A stretch of DNA of 64,000 nucleotides from Nocardia acididurans (GTDB lineage: Bacteria > Actinomycetota > Actinomycetes > Mycobacteriales > Mycobacteriaceae). A program made the translations under genes and the position numbers. Positions 8,727 to 16,752 of the stretch are shown piece by piece. The notes under the pieces are model-generated. The model worked only from the letters and a program-made list of their open reading frames with translations. It ran no database searches and was not told the origin of the DNA. The stretch spans positions 434,001 through 498,000 of the forward strand of contig NZ_JAERRJ010000007.1 of assembly GCF_016741815.1 (NCBI RefSeq), written 5' to 3'. How positions within the stretch are numbered: the stretch's first letter is position 1; each line of letters opens with the position of its first letter.

Positions 8727-10115
8727 TCAGCGGCGGGTGATGGCGCGGGCGACGACGAACGCGGCCACCAGCACCGCACTCATGGTCAGCCAGCTGAGGG
8801 TGGCCGGGCGGTGGAACGCCTCGGCGGAGGCCAGCGCGCCCGAGTAGCCGGCCACGACGGAGCCGATGACCGCCACACCCAGGCACTGGCCGACCTGCCG
8901 TGAGGTCGAGGCGAGGCTGGACGCGACGCCGGATTGCGCGGCGGGCAGACCCGAGACGGCGGCATTCGTGATGGGCGGGTTGACGATTCCGATGCCCGCG
9001 CCGAACAGCGCGTAGCCGAGCAGCAGCGGAATCTGCCCACCGGTATCGAAGGTGAACGTGAGCAGAATCGAGGCCGCGGCGGCGACGACCGTGCCCACCT
9101 GCAGGGTGAACCGGGTCCCCCAGCGGGCCACCAGTCGACCGGCGACCGGACCGCCCACCACCATGGCCGCCGCCATGGGGAGCAGTTCCAAGCCCGCGAT
9201 CACCGGCCGGTCTCCGCGCACCTCCTGCAGATAGAACGTATTGAGGAACAGGAACCCGCCGAGCGCGAAGTAGGCGAGCACCGCGATCACGGTGGCCCCG
9301 GACAGTTTCGGTGAGCGGAAGGCGCGCACGTCCACCAGCGGTTCGGGCGTCCGCAACTCCTGCCGGATGAGCAGGGCCAGGCACACCGCCGATCCCGCGA
9401 ACGCGCCGACCACCATCGGCGACCCCCAACCCCGGTGCGGCGCTTCGATAATCGCGAAGATCAGCAGACCCAGGAATCCGATGACCAGCAGCTGGCCCGG
9501 CGGATCCAGTCGCCGCGCCCGATCCGCCCGCGACTGCGGCACGAACACCGCGGTCGCCACCAGCGCGGCCAGGCAGATCGGCACATTGATCCAGAACACG
9601 GCCTCCCAGCCGATGCCGTCCACCAGCAGCCCGCCCAGGCACGGCCCGGCCGCGATGCTGACACCGTATGCGCCACTCCAGATTCCGAGCGCGCGCACCC
9701 GATCGGCGGGCTGCGCGAAGACATGCGTGACAATGGCCATGGCGGCCGGGCTGAGCATGGAGCCGCCGACCGCCTGCACCATCCGGAAGCCCACCAGCCA
9801 GCCCAGCGACGGTGCGAGACTGCACGCCAGCGATCCGGCGGCGAAAATGCCCAGCCCGATCTGGAATACGGTGCGCCGCCCGATCCGATCCCCCAGCGCT
9901 CCCGAGAACGTCAGCAGGCACGCCAGCACCAGCGTGTACGAGGCGATGGTCCACTGCGCGCCCGCGATATCGGAGTGCAGATCCCGGCTGATGGCGGGCA
10001 GCGCCACATTGAGCGCGGTGGTGTCGAGCCCGGCCACGAGTACCGCGCTGCAGCAGATCACCAGCACCGCGATGCGCCGCCCGGTCCCATAGTCCACCGC
10101 TGCCGTCGCCACCAC
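8727..10115 (-). CDS. MFS transporter, DHA2 (EmrB/QacA) type
   Basis: The 462-residue, roughly 14-helix transporter has motif A as GALGDRIGRR and a helix-4/5 region VQAVGGSMLSPAAMA typical of EmrB/QacA proteins. It is probably a proton-coupled exporter of a hydrophobic compound. The start is uncertain: GTG at 10115, 10112 and 10097 are all possible, and none has an ideal ribosome site. The TetR gene lies 75 bases upstream on the same strand, so both are likely transcribed from the operator region at 10869-10903, divergent from a P450. Confidence 0.87.
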   Translation of the reverse strand: MVATAAVDYGTGRRIAVLVICCSAVLVAGLDTTALNVALPAISRDLHSDIAGAQWTIASYTLVLACLLTFSGALGDRIGRRTVFQIGLGIFAAGSLACSLAPSLGWLVGFRMVQAVGGSMLSPAAMAIVTHVFAQPADRVRALGIWSGAYGVSIAAGPCLGGLLVDGIGWEAVFWINVPICLAALVATAVFVPQSRADRARRLDPPGQLLVIGFLGLLIFAIIEAPHRGWGSPMVVGAFAGSAVCLALLIRQELRTPEPLVDVRAFRSPKLSGATVIAVLAYFALGGFLFLNTFYLQEVRGDRPVIAGLELLPMAAAMVVGGPVAGRLVARWGTRFTLQVGTVVAAAASILLTFTFDTGGQIPLLLGYALFGAGIGIVNPPITNAAVSGLPAAQSGVASSLASTSRQVGQCLGVAVIGSVVAGYSGALASAEAFHRPATLSWLTMSAVLVAAFVVARAITRR

Positions 10116-10190
10116 CTCAGCATTCTTACAGCAACCGCCGCCGCTCGATGCGCGCCACGGGCGCGGGAGTTCGCCGAGCCCGTCCGCGGA

Positions 10191-10838
10191 CTAGGTGAGC
10201 TCGTGCCCGTGGCGGTATCGGGTGCCGAAGGTGGCGACCAGGTCGGCGACGTGGTCGACGATCTGCTCGCTGTCGCAGACCAGGACGCCGGATTGCCAGG
10301 CGGTGATGAGTTCCACGAAGCCGCCGACGCCGATGATGGCGTTCATGTGCAGGTCGGTGGGGTTCTCGGCGGGATCGGCGAACTGCTGGGCGGCGGCCAC
10401 CACCAGGTCGACGGTGAGGCGCAGGGCGCGGGCGCGGCATTCCTCGAGGGCGGGGCTTCCGGCGTTGTGCAGCAGCAGGATTCGGCCGTAGGCGGGGTCG
10501 GCGGCGATGCGGTCGACCACGACGGTGGCGGCCAGGCGGACGATCTCGCGCAGCGGGCGGTCCAGGTTGTGTTCGAAGGCGCGGGTGAGGGCGGCGAGCA
10601 TATCGTCGCGCACGGACTCCCAGGCGGCGACGAGGAGTTCGTCGCGATCGGTGAAAGCCTCGTAGAAGTAGCGGTCGTTGAGCGAGGTGCGCGCGCAGAC
10701 GGCGCGGATGGTCACCGCGGTCCAGCCGCCTTCGCGCCACAGGGCCAGTGCGGAGTCGAGGAGTCGCTCGCGGCGTTCGCCGCGTCGTTGCTCCGCACTG
10801 CGGCCGCCCCACGTCTTGGTTTTCGCCACGGTTCCCAT
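10191..10838 (-). CDS. TetR family regulator of the P450/MFS locus
   Basis: The 215-residue protein carries an N-terminal HTH (about residues 25-70: TIRAVCARTSLNDRYFYEAF) and a TetR C-terminal ligand domain. It lies between an MFS gene (same strand) and a P450 (divergent). The 114-bp gap to the P450 holds a perfect 11-bp inverted repeat, the natural candidate for its operator. It likely controls both the efflux gene and the P450. The ATG at 10838 starts MGTVAKTKTW; a start 48 bases upstream would run into the operator and is less likely. Confidence 0.87.
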   Translation of the reverse strand: MGTVAKTKTWGGRSAEQRRGERRERLLDSALALWREGGWTAVTIRAVCARTSLNDRYFYEAFTDRDELLVAAWESVRDDMLAALTRAFEHNLDRPLREIVRLAATVVVDRIAADPAYGRILLLHNAGSPALEECRARALRLTVDLVVAAAQQFADPAENPTDLHMNAIIGVGGFVELITAWQSGVLVCDSEQIVDHVADLVATFGTRYRHGHELT

Positions 10839-10868
10839 CTTGACAAGGCCGGGCTGCGAACCCAAACT

Positions 10869-10903
10869 GGTGACACCCGCAGCCAATGGTGACGGGTGTC
10901 ACC
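10869..10903. promoter_or_regulatory. inverted-repeat operator between TetR and P450 genes
   Basis: GGTGACACCCG (10869-10879) and CGGGTGTCACC (10893-10903) are perfect inverted 11-mers with a 13-base spacer. The pair starts 31 bases from the TetR start and ends 49 bases before the P450 start, so one bound dimer pair could block both promoters. Confidence 0.75.
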
Positions 10904-10952
10904 ACTTACTGCGGATCAGGCACGACGCCGTGTACGCCGCAGGAGGTCCGGC

Positions 10953-12383
10953 ATGTCCACAGTGATATCCGAAGCGCAAGGCAGGCAATCGGTTTCGCAT
11001 CGGCCCAGCCACCGAACCAGCACCCGGATCGCCACCGTCGAGGCCCTCACCATCGGGCTCGATCATCGGGCCGGGTTGATCGGGCGCATCAAAGGCCACG
11101 ACGTCCTGCGCTTCCGGGCGGGCACCCGGCGCTATGTGGCCCTCGGCCATCCCGACCATGTCGATCAGGTGCTGCACACGGGGCGGCTGAACTTCCACAA
11201 GGCGTTCGAATACGAGATCCTGCGCGCCCTGCTCGGCGTCAGCCTGTTCACCGACGAGGACGAATCCTGGCAGCGGCATCGCACCATGCTCAATCCGATG
11301 TTCGCCAGACGCCATCTCAACGGACTGCTCGAGCTGATGGCCGAACCCATGCGCGCCGGGGTCGACGCCCTGGACACCGGGGCGGCCCGCCTCGAGCTCG
11401 ACATGGTGGACGAGATGGTGCGGCTCACCCTGAACGTGGTCGGCAACGCGCTGTTCGGTCAGCAGTTCGGGCATATCGCGGTGCGCATGTCCGGGCTGGT
11501 CACCGACGGGCTGCGCTTCGGGGAACGCCTCGAACGGCTCTTCGTCATCGCCGCGCCACCGAAACGGTTGTGGCGCGCCACTTCCCGGGTCGCCTTCACC
11601 CCGGTGCCGCTGCCGCCGCCGCTGCGCAAGATCCAGCGCATCGTGCGCACCCTCGACGCCGAGGTGTGGCGGGTGGTCCGGGAGCGCCACGAAAACCCCA
11701 CGGACAGCCCGGATCTGCTCAACCACCTGCTCACCGCCGCCGGCGAGCAGGGCGGGCTGCCGCTGAAACGCGTACGGGACGAAGCCCTCACCTTCATGCT
11801 CGCCGGCCACGAGACCACCGCCAACGCGCTGTCGTGGATGTGGTACCTGCTCGCGCTGCATCCGCGGGCCCGCGACCGGATGCTCGACGAGATCGACACC
11901 GTACTGCGCGGCCGCCCGCCGGGCGTCGCGGATCTGCCCCGCCTGACCTGGACCGCCGCCTGCTTCCAGGAGGCCATGCGGTACTACTCCCCCGCCTGGG
12001 TGATCCCACGAGTCGCGGTGCGCGACACCGTAATCGACGGCCACCGCATCCGGCGCGGCACCACCGTCATCCTGCCCTCGCACCACATCCACCACGACGA
12101 CCGGTGGTGGCCGGACCCGGAGCAGTTCGATCCGTCCCGCTTCCTGCCCGGCACGGCGCGCACCCGGCCGCGATCGGCCTACCTGCCCTTCGGCGGCGGC
12201 CGCCGGATGTGCATCGGCTCCAGTTTCGCGCTCATGGAAGCCGTTCTGATCACGGCGATCTGGAGTCAGCGCTACGTCTTCGATCTGGTGCCGGGCCACC
12301 CCGTCGAACCCGAGGCCACCCTGACCCTGCGCCCGCGCCACGGGCTGCGCATGGTGGCCCGACCGCGCACGCCGATCCGGTGA
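10953..12383 (+). CDS. cytochrome P450
   Basis: The 476-residue soluble haem monooxygenase has the I-helix motif AGHETTA (284-290), ExxR as E340-A-M-R343 and the haem loop FGGGRRMCIG with axial C420. The AGHETT form and length point to the CYP4/CYP102-like bacterial branch that often acts on fatty acids or other lipophilic chains; the substrate itself cannot be read. ATG 10953 follows AGGAGGT by five bases. It is divergent from a TetR-MFS unit across a palindrome, so expression is probably inducible. No ferredoxin lies beside it; a fused ferredoxin reductase is encoded at 44.9 kb. Confidence 0.92.
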   Translation: MSTVISEAQGRQSVSHRPSHRTSTRIATVEALTIGLDHRAGLIGRIKGHDVLRFRAGTRRYVALGHPDHVDQVLHTGRLNFHKAFEYEILRALLGVSLFTDEDESWQRHRTMLNPMFARRHLNGLLELMAEPMRAGVDALDTGAARLELDMVDEMVRLTLNVVGNALFGQQFGHIAVRMSGLVTDGLRFGERLERLFVIAAPPKRLWRATSRVAFTPVPLPPPLRKIQRIVRTLDAEVWRVVRERHENPTDSPDLLNHLLTAAGEQGGLPLKRVRDEALTFMLAGHETTANALSWMWYLLALHPRARDRMLDEIDTVLRGRPPGVADLPRLTWTAACFQEAMRYYSPAWVIPRVAVRDTVIDGHRIRRGTTVILPSHHIHHDDRWWPDPEQFDPSRFLPGTARTRPRSAYLPFGGGRRMCIGSSFALMEAVLITAIWSQRYVFDLVPGHPVEPEATLTLRPRHGLRMVARPRTPIR

Positions 12384-12417
12384 CCGCCGCCCACCGCTAC
12401 TGCGCGAGTCCGCGCGC

Positions 12418-13578
12418 TCACAGCGAGCGGGAGATGATCTCCTTCATGATTTCGCTGGTACCACCGTAGATGCGGTTCACCCGCGAACCCACGTACATGT
12501 TCGCGATCGGGTACTCCATCATGTAGCCGTAGCCGCCGAACAGCTGCAGGCACTTGTCGACCACCTTGTCGGCGGTCTCGGCGGCGAACAGTTTCGCCAT
12601 GGACGCCGTCGACGGATCGTTCTTGCCGTCGATGTACTGCGCAATGGCGTAGTCGACAAGGGTTTTGATGGCCAGTGCCTCGGTCTTCACCTCCGCCAGG
12701 GTGAAGGCGTTGTGCTGGAACTTGCCGATCGGACGGCCGAACGCCTCGCGTTCCCTGGAGTAGCGCAGCGCCTCCAGCACGGCGGCCTCGGCCAGCGCCG
12801 AGCACAGGCTGGCGATGATCAGGCGCTCGCGGGCCAGCTGCTCCATGAGCTGGTAGAAGCCCAGGCCCTCCTGCTCGCCCAGCAGGTTCGCCACCGGCAC
12901 CCGCATATCCGAGAAGAACAGCTCGCGGGTGTCCTGGCCGTGCTGGCCCATCTTCTCCAGCACGCGGCCGCGTTCGAAGCCCGGCAGATCCTTGGTCTCG
13001 GCGACGATGAGCGAGACGCCGGCCGCGCCCTTGGAGGGGTCGGTCTTGGCGACGATCACCAGCAGGTCGCAGTGGGTTCCATTGGAGATGAACGTCTTCG
13101 AGCCGTTGATGACGTAGTGGTCGCCCTCGCGGACGGCGGTGGTGCGCACCGACTGCAGATCCGATCCAGTGCCCGGTTCGGTCATGGCGATGGCCAGCAC
13201 CAGCTCACCGCTGATGATGCCCGGCAGCCACTTCGCGCGCTGCGCCTCGTTGCCGTATTTGTAGACGTAGTGCGACACGATCGGCGAGTGCACCGAGAAG
13301 CCGAAGGCATTGTCGTGCGCGTAGATCAGCTCCTCCTGCACGACCGCCTGCAGGCCGAAATCGCCTGCGGCGCCGCCGAATTCCTCGGGCAGATCGAGGC
13401 CGAGCAGGCCCGCGTCGCCGGCTTTGTTCCAGAAGTCGCGGTCGACCATGTGCTGCCTGCCCCAGCGCTCGCGGTTGGGCGCGATCTCCTTGCGGAAGAA
13501 CTCGGCCGCGTGCTTGCGCAGTTCGCGGTGCTGATCGGTCTCCCAGGTGGGACGGTAGTCGGGGAACAGTTCGGACAT
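12418..13578 (-). CDS. acyl-CoA dehydrogenase (FadE type)
   Basis: The 386-residue FAD enzyme should introduce an alpha-beta double bond into an acyl-CoA. The fold is complete: N-terminal helical domain, a middle beta domain with the FAD/substrate motif AMTEPGTGSD (131-140), and a C-terminal domain with REREAFGRPIGKFQ. The YEGT glutamate of medium-chain enzymes is YGGT here. A glutamate in ARERLIIA (E251) fits the catalytic base position of long-chain/isovaleryl-type enzymes. Six bases separate it from the upstream CoA-transferase gene, so the two form an operon controlled at 14438-14467. Confidence 0.92.
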   Translation of the reverse strand: MSELFPDYRPTWETDQHRELRKHAAEFFRKEIAPNRERWGRQHMVDRDFWNKAGDAGLLGLDLPEEFGGAAGDFGLQAVVQEELIYAHDNAFGFSVHSPIVSHYVYKYGNEAQRAKWLPGIISGELVLAIAMTEPGTGSDLQSVRTTAVREGDHYVINGSKTFISNGTHCDLLVIVAKTDPSKGAAGVSLIVAETKDLPGFERGRVLEKMGQHGQDTRELFFSDMRVPVANLLGEQEGLGFYQLMEQLARERLIIASLCSALAEAAVLEALRYSREREAFGRPIGKFQHNAFTLAEVKTEALAIKTLVDYAIAQYIDGKNDPSTASMAKLFAAETADKVVDKCLQLFGGYGYMMEYPIANMYVGSRVNRIYGGTSEIMKEIISRSL

Positions 13579-13584
13579 CGGTGT

Positions 13585-14430
13585 CTACTTTCCGGAGTTG
13601 GTGCGGATTCCGTTGAGCGGCAGGTCGTCCCGGGCCGCGATGGCCTCGAGTTCAGCCATGGTCTTGTCGGCGAAGGCGCGGGCGAAGGCCTCGTGGGTGC
13701 CGTCGGCGCCGAAGGTGGCGAGCGCGCCCAGGAAGAAGTGCGGCTCCACCGCGCCCAGGGCCACATGGCCGTCGGCGCATTCGTAGATGCCGTAGCCGGG
13801 GAACGCGCCGCCGAGTACGGCCCCCTCGCCCATGAGCCGGTAGTGCACGGCATTGCCCGCCCAGGCGGCGGCCTCCTCGAGCGCCACCCGATACGGTTGT
13901 CCGCCACCGGATTCCGCGCGGGCCACCAGGGCGGCCAGGGCGGTGGACACCGCGCGTTCGGCGCCGAGCATATCGGCGACGGGCACGGTGGGCATCTGCG
14001 GCGGGGTGAGGGTGCCGTGCACGGCCTGATAGTTCAGATCGTGTCCGGGGATCTCGGGATCGGCTGTGTGGCCGACGATTTCGATGAGTGAGAGCTCCGG
14101 GAAGCGCTGCTGCGGCTGCGCCAGGCCCAGGCGGGCCAGGGCGGTCGGGCGCATGGAGGTGATCAGCAGATCGGCGGTGGCGAGCAGTTCGTCGAGTTTG
14201 GCGCGGTCGGCCTCCTGCTTCACGTCCAGGGAGACCACGCGCTGATCGGCGATGAGGTTCCGGTACCAGTCGGGCGCGGCGGCCGCGAGCGGGTCACCGG
14301 CGGGCGGTTCGACCTTGGTGACGGTCGCGCCGAGCTCGGCCAGCCGGGCGGCGGCCAGGGGGCCGGGCAGGTTGACCGCCAGTGACACGACTTCGATGCC
14401 CGCCAGCGGGCGCTTTGCTGGTACCTCCAT
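13585..14430 (-). CDS. CaiB/BaiF family CoA-transferase or acyl-CoA racemase, short form
   Basis: The 281-residue protein keeps the family III CoA-transferase start (GIEVVSLAVNLPGPLAAARLAELGA) and the active-site stretch GHDLNY seen in alpha-methylacyl-CoA racemases. It is about 70-100 residues shorter than typical members, mainly in the C-terminal half. It could activate or racemise a branched acyl-CoA for the acyl-CoA dehydrogenase encoded next. The ATG at 14430 has no ribosome site, but a good promoter ends seven bases upstream, so translation is probably leaderless. Whether the short form is active or only a partner subunit is uncertain. Confidence 0.82.
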   Translation of the reverse strand: MEVPAKRPLAGIEVVSLAVNLPGPLAAARLAELGATVTKVEPPAGDPLAAAAPDWYRNLIADQRVVSLDVKQEADRAKLDELLATADLLITSMRPTALARLGLAQPQQRFPELSLIEIVGHTADPEIPGHDLNYQAVHGTLTPPQMPTVPVADMLGAERAVSTALAALVARAESGGGQPYRVALEEAAAWAGNAVHYRLMGEGAVLGGAFPGYGIYECADGHVALGAVEPHFFLGALATFGADGTHEAFARAFADKTMAELEAIAARDDLPLNGIRTNSGK

Positions 14431-14437
14431 GCAGCGA

Positions 14438-14467
14438 ACGATACAGTTGTATCGTGAACTAGGTCAA
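14438..14467 (-). promoter_or_regulatory. leaderless promoter with embedded palindromic operator
   Basis: Read on the minus strand, TTGACC (14467-14462) is followed after 18 bases by TATCGT (14443-14438) and seven bases later by the ATG. The palindrome ACGATACAGTTGTATCGT (14438-14455, 8-bp arms, 2-bp centre) covers the -10 and half the spacer, so a repressor bound there would block polymerase. Confidence 0.7.
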
Positions 14468-14498
14468 CGACCAAACAGACATGGCATCCGACCAGCAA

Positions 14499-14514
14499 TT
14501 ACTACGAGCAGTAA
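14499..14514. promoter_or_regulatory. second, weaker inverted repeat before the TetR gene
   Basis: TTACT (14499-14503) and AGTAA (14510-14514) form a short inverted repeat 15 bases before the TetR ATG. It may be an autoregulatory half-site pair; sequence support is slight. Confidence 0.25.
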
Positions 14515-14529
14515 ACTGACCCGCACCAC

Positions 14530-15135
14530 ATGACGAGTCGAGGGGCGATGCTGAATCCACGGGCCACCAACGAGGACCTGACCGCGAAGGCACGCATCCG
14601 CAATGCCGCCATGGACCTGTTCGCCCAGTACGGCGAATCCCGCGTCTCGCTGCGCGCGGTCGCCGCCGAAGCCTCCGTCACCCTCGGCCTGGTGCAGCAC
14701 CACTTCAAAACCAAGGCGGGCCTGCGCGACGCGGTCGACCAGCTGGTGAGCGAGTACTTCTATCAAGCGGTGCACTCGATTCCGCCCACCGGCACCGCGA
14801 CCGAGGTCGCCTCCGCCCGCGACGACGCCGTCCGCCGGATGCTGCGCGACAACCCCGCCGTCGTGAACTACCTGCGCCGCACCATCCTCGAGCCCGAACC
14901 CACCCAGCAGAAATTCCTCGAACGCCTGGTGGAGTTGACCCGCAACGAAGTCGTCTCACTCCGCGAATCCGGCCTCGCCTCCACCACCCGCCGCGAATCC
15001 ACCCAGATCGTGGCGATTCTGGTGCGCCAGTTCGGCGAACTACTCCTCGCCCCCATGATCGATGCGGTCTGGCAGATGGTCTCCGGCCCCGACGACGCCG
15101 ACAAACCCCACCTCACCATCACCGTCGACGAGTAA
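14530..15135 (+). CDS. TetR family regulator, divergent from the acyl-CoA genes
   Basis: The 201-residue protein has an N-terminal HTH (about residues 20-65, RAVAAEASVTLGLVQHHFKTK) and an all-helical ligand domain. It is divergently placed 99 bp from the CoA-transferase/acyl-CoA dehydrogenase operon. That gap contains a near-perfect 18-bp palindrome over the operon promoter, so it is the likely repressor, with an acyl-CoA as a reasonable but unproven ligand. ATG 14548 behind GAGGGG is an alternative start that would shorten it by six residues. Confidence 0.86.
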   Translation: MTSRGAMLNPRATNEDLTAKARIRNAAMDLFAQYGESRVSLRAVAAEASVTLGLVQHHFKTKAGLRDAVDQLVSEYFYQAVHSIPPTGTATEVASARDDAVRRMLRDNPAVVNYLRRTILEPEPTQQKFLERLVELTRNEVVSLRESGLASTTRRESTQIVAILVRQFGELLLAPMIDAVWQMVSGPDDADKPHLTITVDE

Positions 15136-15181
15136 TCCGGGCAATCGGTGATCATTCGCCCCGCGCGGGTAGTCGCCGAGT

Positions 15182-15298
15182 ATGGAACTCCTCGTCCTAC
15201 TCGCCATCCCGATCGCCGTGGCCGTCGTGATCCTGCGCCGTAAACGCCGTGGTGAACAGACCGATCCACCGGACACGCCGTACGGGAACCCGCACTGA
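15182..15298 (+). CDS. single-helix small membrane protein (38 aa)
   Basis: The 38-residue reading frame gives one hydrophobic helix (residues 2-18, LLVLLAIPIAVAVVIL), then a basic stop-transfer RRKRR and a polar Pro/Asp-rich tail. It fills the gap between a TetR gene and the convergent pncC gene and uses GC-rich third positions. There is no clear ribosome site. The helix-plus-basic design is typical of genuine small membrane proteins, but nothing indicates a function. Confidence 0.45.
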   Translation: MELLVLLAIPIAVAVVILRRKRRGEQTDPPDTPYGNPH

Positions 15299-15302
15299 CG
15301 TC

Positions 15303-15767
15303 TCAGCCGCGGATCGCGTCGAGCAGCATGTCCAGGGCTACCGCGACGGACTGTTCGAGCACCTGCGTGGGTTCGCCGTCGAACTGTTCGTGACGGGCCC
15401 ACTGCCGGGAGCCGTCGTCCACCGCCAGCCAGACCGATCCGGCGGGCTCGCCGTCCTGCGGGTCCGGTCCGCCGACACCGGTCACCGCGACGGCGAGGTC
15501 GGCGCCGAGCAGGGAGCGCACGCCGGAAGCCATGGCGCGGGCCGCGGTCTCGGAGACCACCGGGACCTCGGGTACGCCCAGCACCTCGTGCTTGACCTGC
15601 GCGCTGTAGGCGATCACGCCGCCCCGCAACCACTCGGCGGAGTCCGGCGCGGCACCGAGCGCGGACGAGAGGGTGCCGCAGGTCAGCGATTCGGCGACCG
15701 CCACCCACCACCCGCGCTCGCGGGCAGCGGCGGACAGGCGCCGCGCGTTCTCGGCGATCTCGGGCAT
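15303..15767 (-). CDS. pncC: CinA C-terminal family nicotinamide-nucleotide amidohydrolase
   Basis: The 154-residue protein matches the stand-alone CinA C-terminal domain, which deamidates nicotinamide mononucleotide to nicotinate mononucleotide in NAD recycling. The motifs AESLTCGTLSSAL (25-37), the GGVIAYS stretch and TGVGGPDPQDGEPAG are all present, and the length is normal. No COG1058 N-terminal domain is fused. It is convergent with the 38-aa frame at 15182 and stands alone on its strand; the M23 peptidase gene lies 43 bases upstream. Confidence 0.9.
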   Translation of the reverse strand: MPEIAENARRLSAAARERGWWVAVAESLTCGTLSSALGAAPDSAEWLRGGVIAYSAQVKHEVLGVPEVPVVSETAARAMASGVRSLLGADLAVAVTGVGGPDPQDGEPAGSVWLAVDDGSRQWARHEQFDGEPTQVLEQSVAVALDMLLDAIRG

Positions 15768-15810
15768 CCATCCACGCTACCGGTAGCGGCCGCGCACTCC
15801 ACCGGACGGC

Positions 15811-16692
15811 TCAATCCTGTTCCGGCCCCAGCGAGATGCCCCGGCTGGCCAGCCAGGGCAGCGGGTCGACGCGGTCGGTTCCGTTGAGCCACACCTCGAA
15901 ATGGCAGTGCGGGCCGGTGGAGAAGCCGCGGTTGCCGACGGTGGCGATCTGGTCGCCGGCCAGGACTCGCCGGCCGACGGTGACGGAGGTGGTGTCCACA
16001 TGGCCGTAGACGGTGATGGTGCCGTCGTCGTGGAGCAGGCGGACCCACATGCCGAATCCGGAGGCGGGTCCGGCGTCGATCACCACACCGTCCTCGACGG
16101 CTTCGATGGGGGTGCCGATCGGGGCGGCCACGTCGACGCCGTAATGGGTTACGCCCCAGCGGGCTCCGTACCCGGAGGTGAAGACGCCCTGGGCGAATTT
16201 CACGAACAGGGGGCGCAGGCCCGCGGAGGCGCGGGCCGCGTCGTCGGCGGCGAAGTGCTCGCCGTTGCGCAGCAGGTTCTGGATCTGCGCGGAATCCTCG
16301 ATCGGTGCGGCGGTGAGGATCTCGGGGAAATGCGCGTCGGTGCCGGAGAGCCCGGCCGGGGGCTGCTCGGCGGCCTCGGCCGTCACCTGAGCCGCGCCCA
16401 GCGCCTGGATGCCGACGCTCGCGGGGTCGTGCGCGGACGCCTCCTGCATGCCCGCCTGTATCGCCGATACCGCCGCCCCGAACGCGACGGCCGCCATGAC
16501 CGCGCGCCCCTTCAGCGCGTGCAGCGGCGACGGCCTGCGATGCCTGCCGCGCCGGGTCCCCCGATCCACCGCATCGCCCACCCCGCGAGAATTCCCGGAA
16601 GCACTGCCCCGCAACTGAATCGAACCCTCCAACCCGACGCTCCGCGGCGGGTGCGATCCGCGTGCCGCCGCTCGAACCGGCTCCGGTCGCAC
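15811..16692 (-). CDS. M23 family metallopeptidase (LytM-type), membrane-anchored or secreted
   Basis: The 293-residue protein has a basic N-terminal region, a hydrophobic segment near residues 65-85 that should act as signal anchor, a low-complexity linker and a C-terminal M23 domain. Zinc ligands are visible as H and D in THYGVD and the HxH pair in HCHFEV, plus the H in YGHVDT. It probably cleaves peptidoglycan cross-bridges or activates other cell-wall enzymes outside the membrane. The start (GTG at 16692) is weakly supported; a later start nearer the hydrophobic segment is possible. Confidence 0.88.
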   Translation of the reverse strand: MRPEPVRAAARGSHPPRSVGLEGSIQLRGSASGNSRGVGDAVDRGTRRGRHRRPSPLHALKGRAVMAAVAFGAAVSAIQAGMQEASAHDPASVGIQALGAAQVTAEAAEQPPAGLSGTDAHFPEILTAAPIEDSAQIQNLLRNGEHFAADDAARASAGLRPLFVKFAQGVFTSGYGARWGVTHYGVDVAAPIGTPIEAVEDGVVIDAGPASGFGMWVRLLHDDGTITVYGHVDTTSVTVGRRVLAGDQIATVGNRGFSTGPHCHFEVWLNGTDRVDPLPWLASRGISLGPEQD

Positions 16693-16752
16693 CTCGCCCT
16701 GACTCGGGTCCGGGACCCTACCACCCGAACCTGTGAAGTCCGGGCGCGCCGG

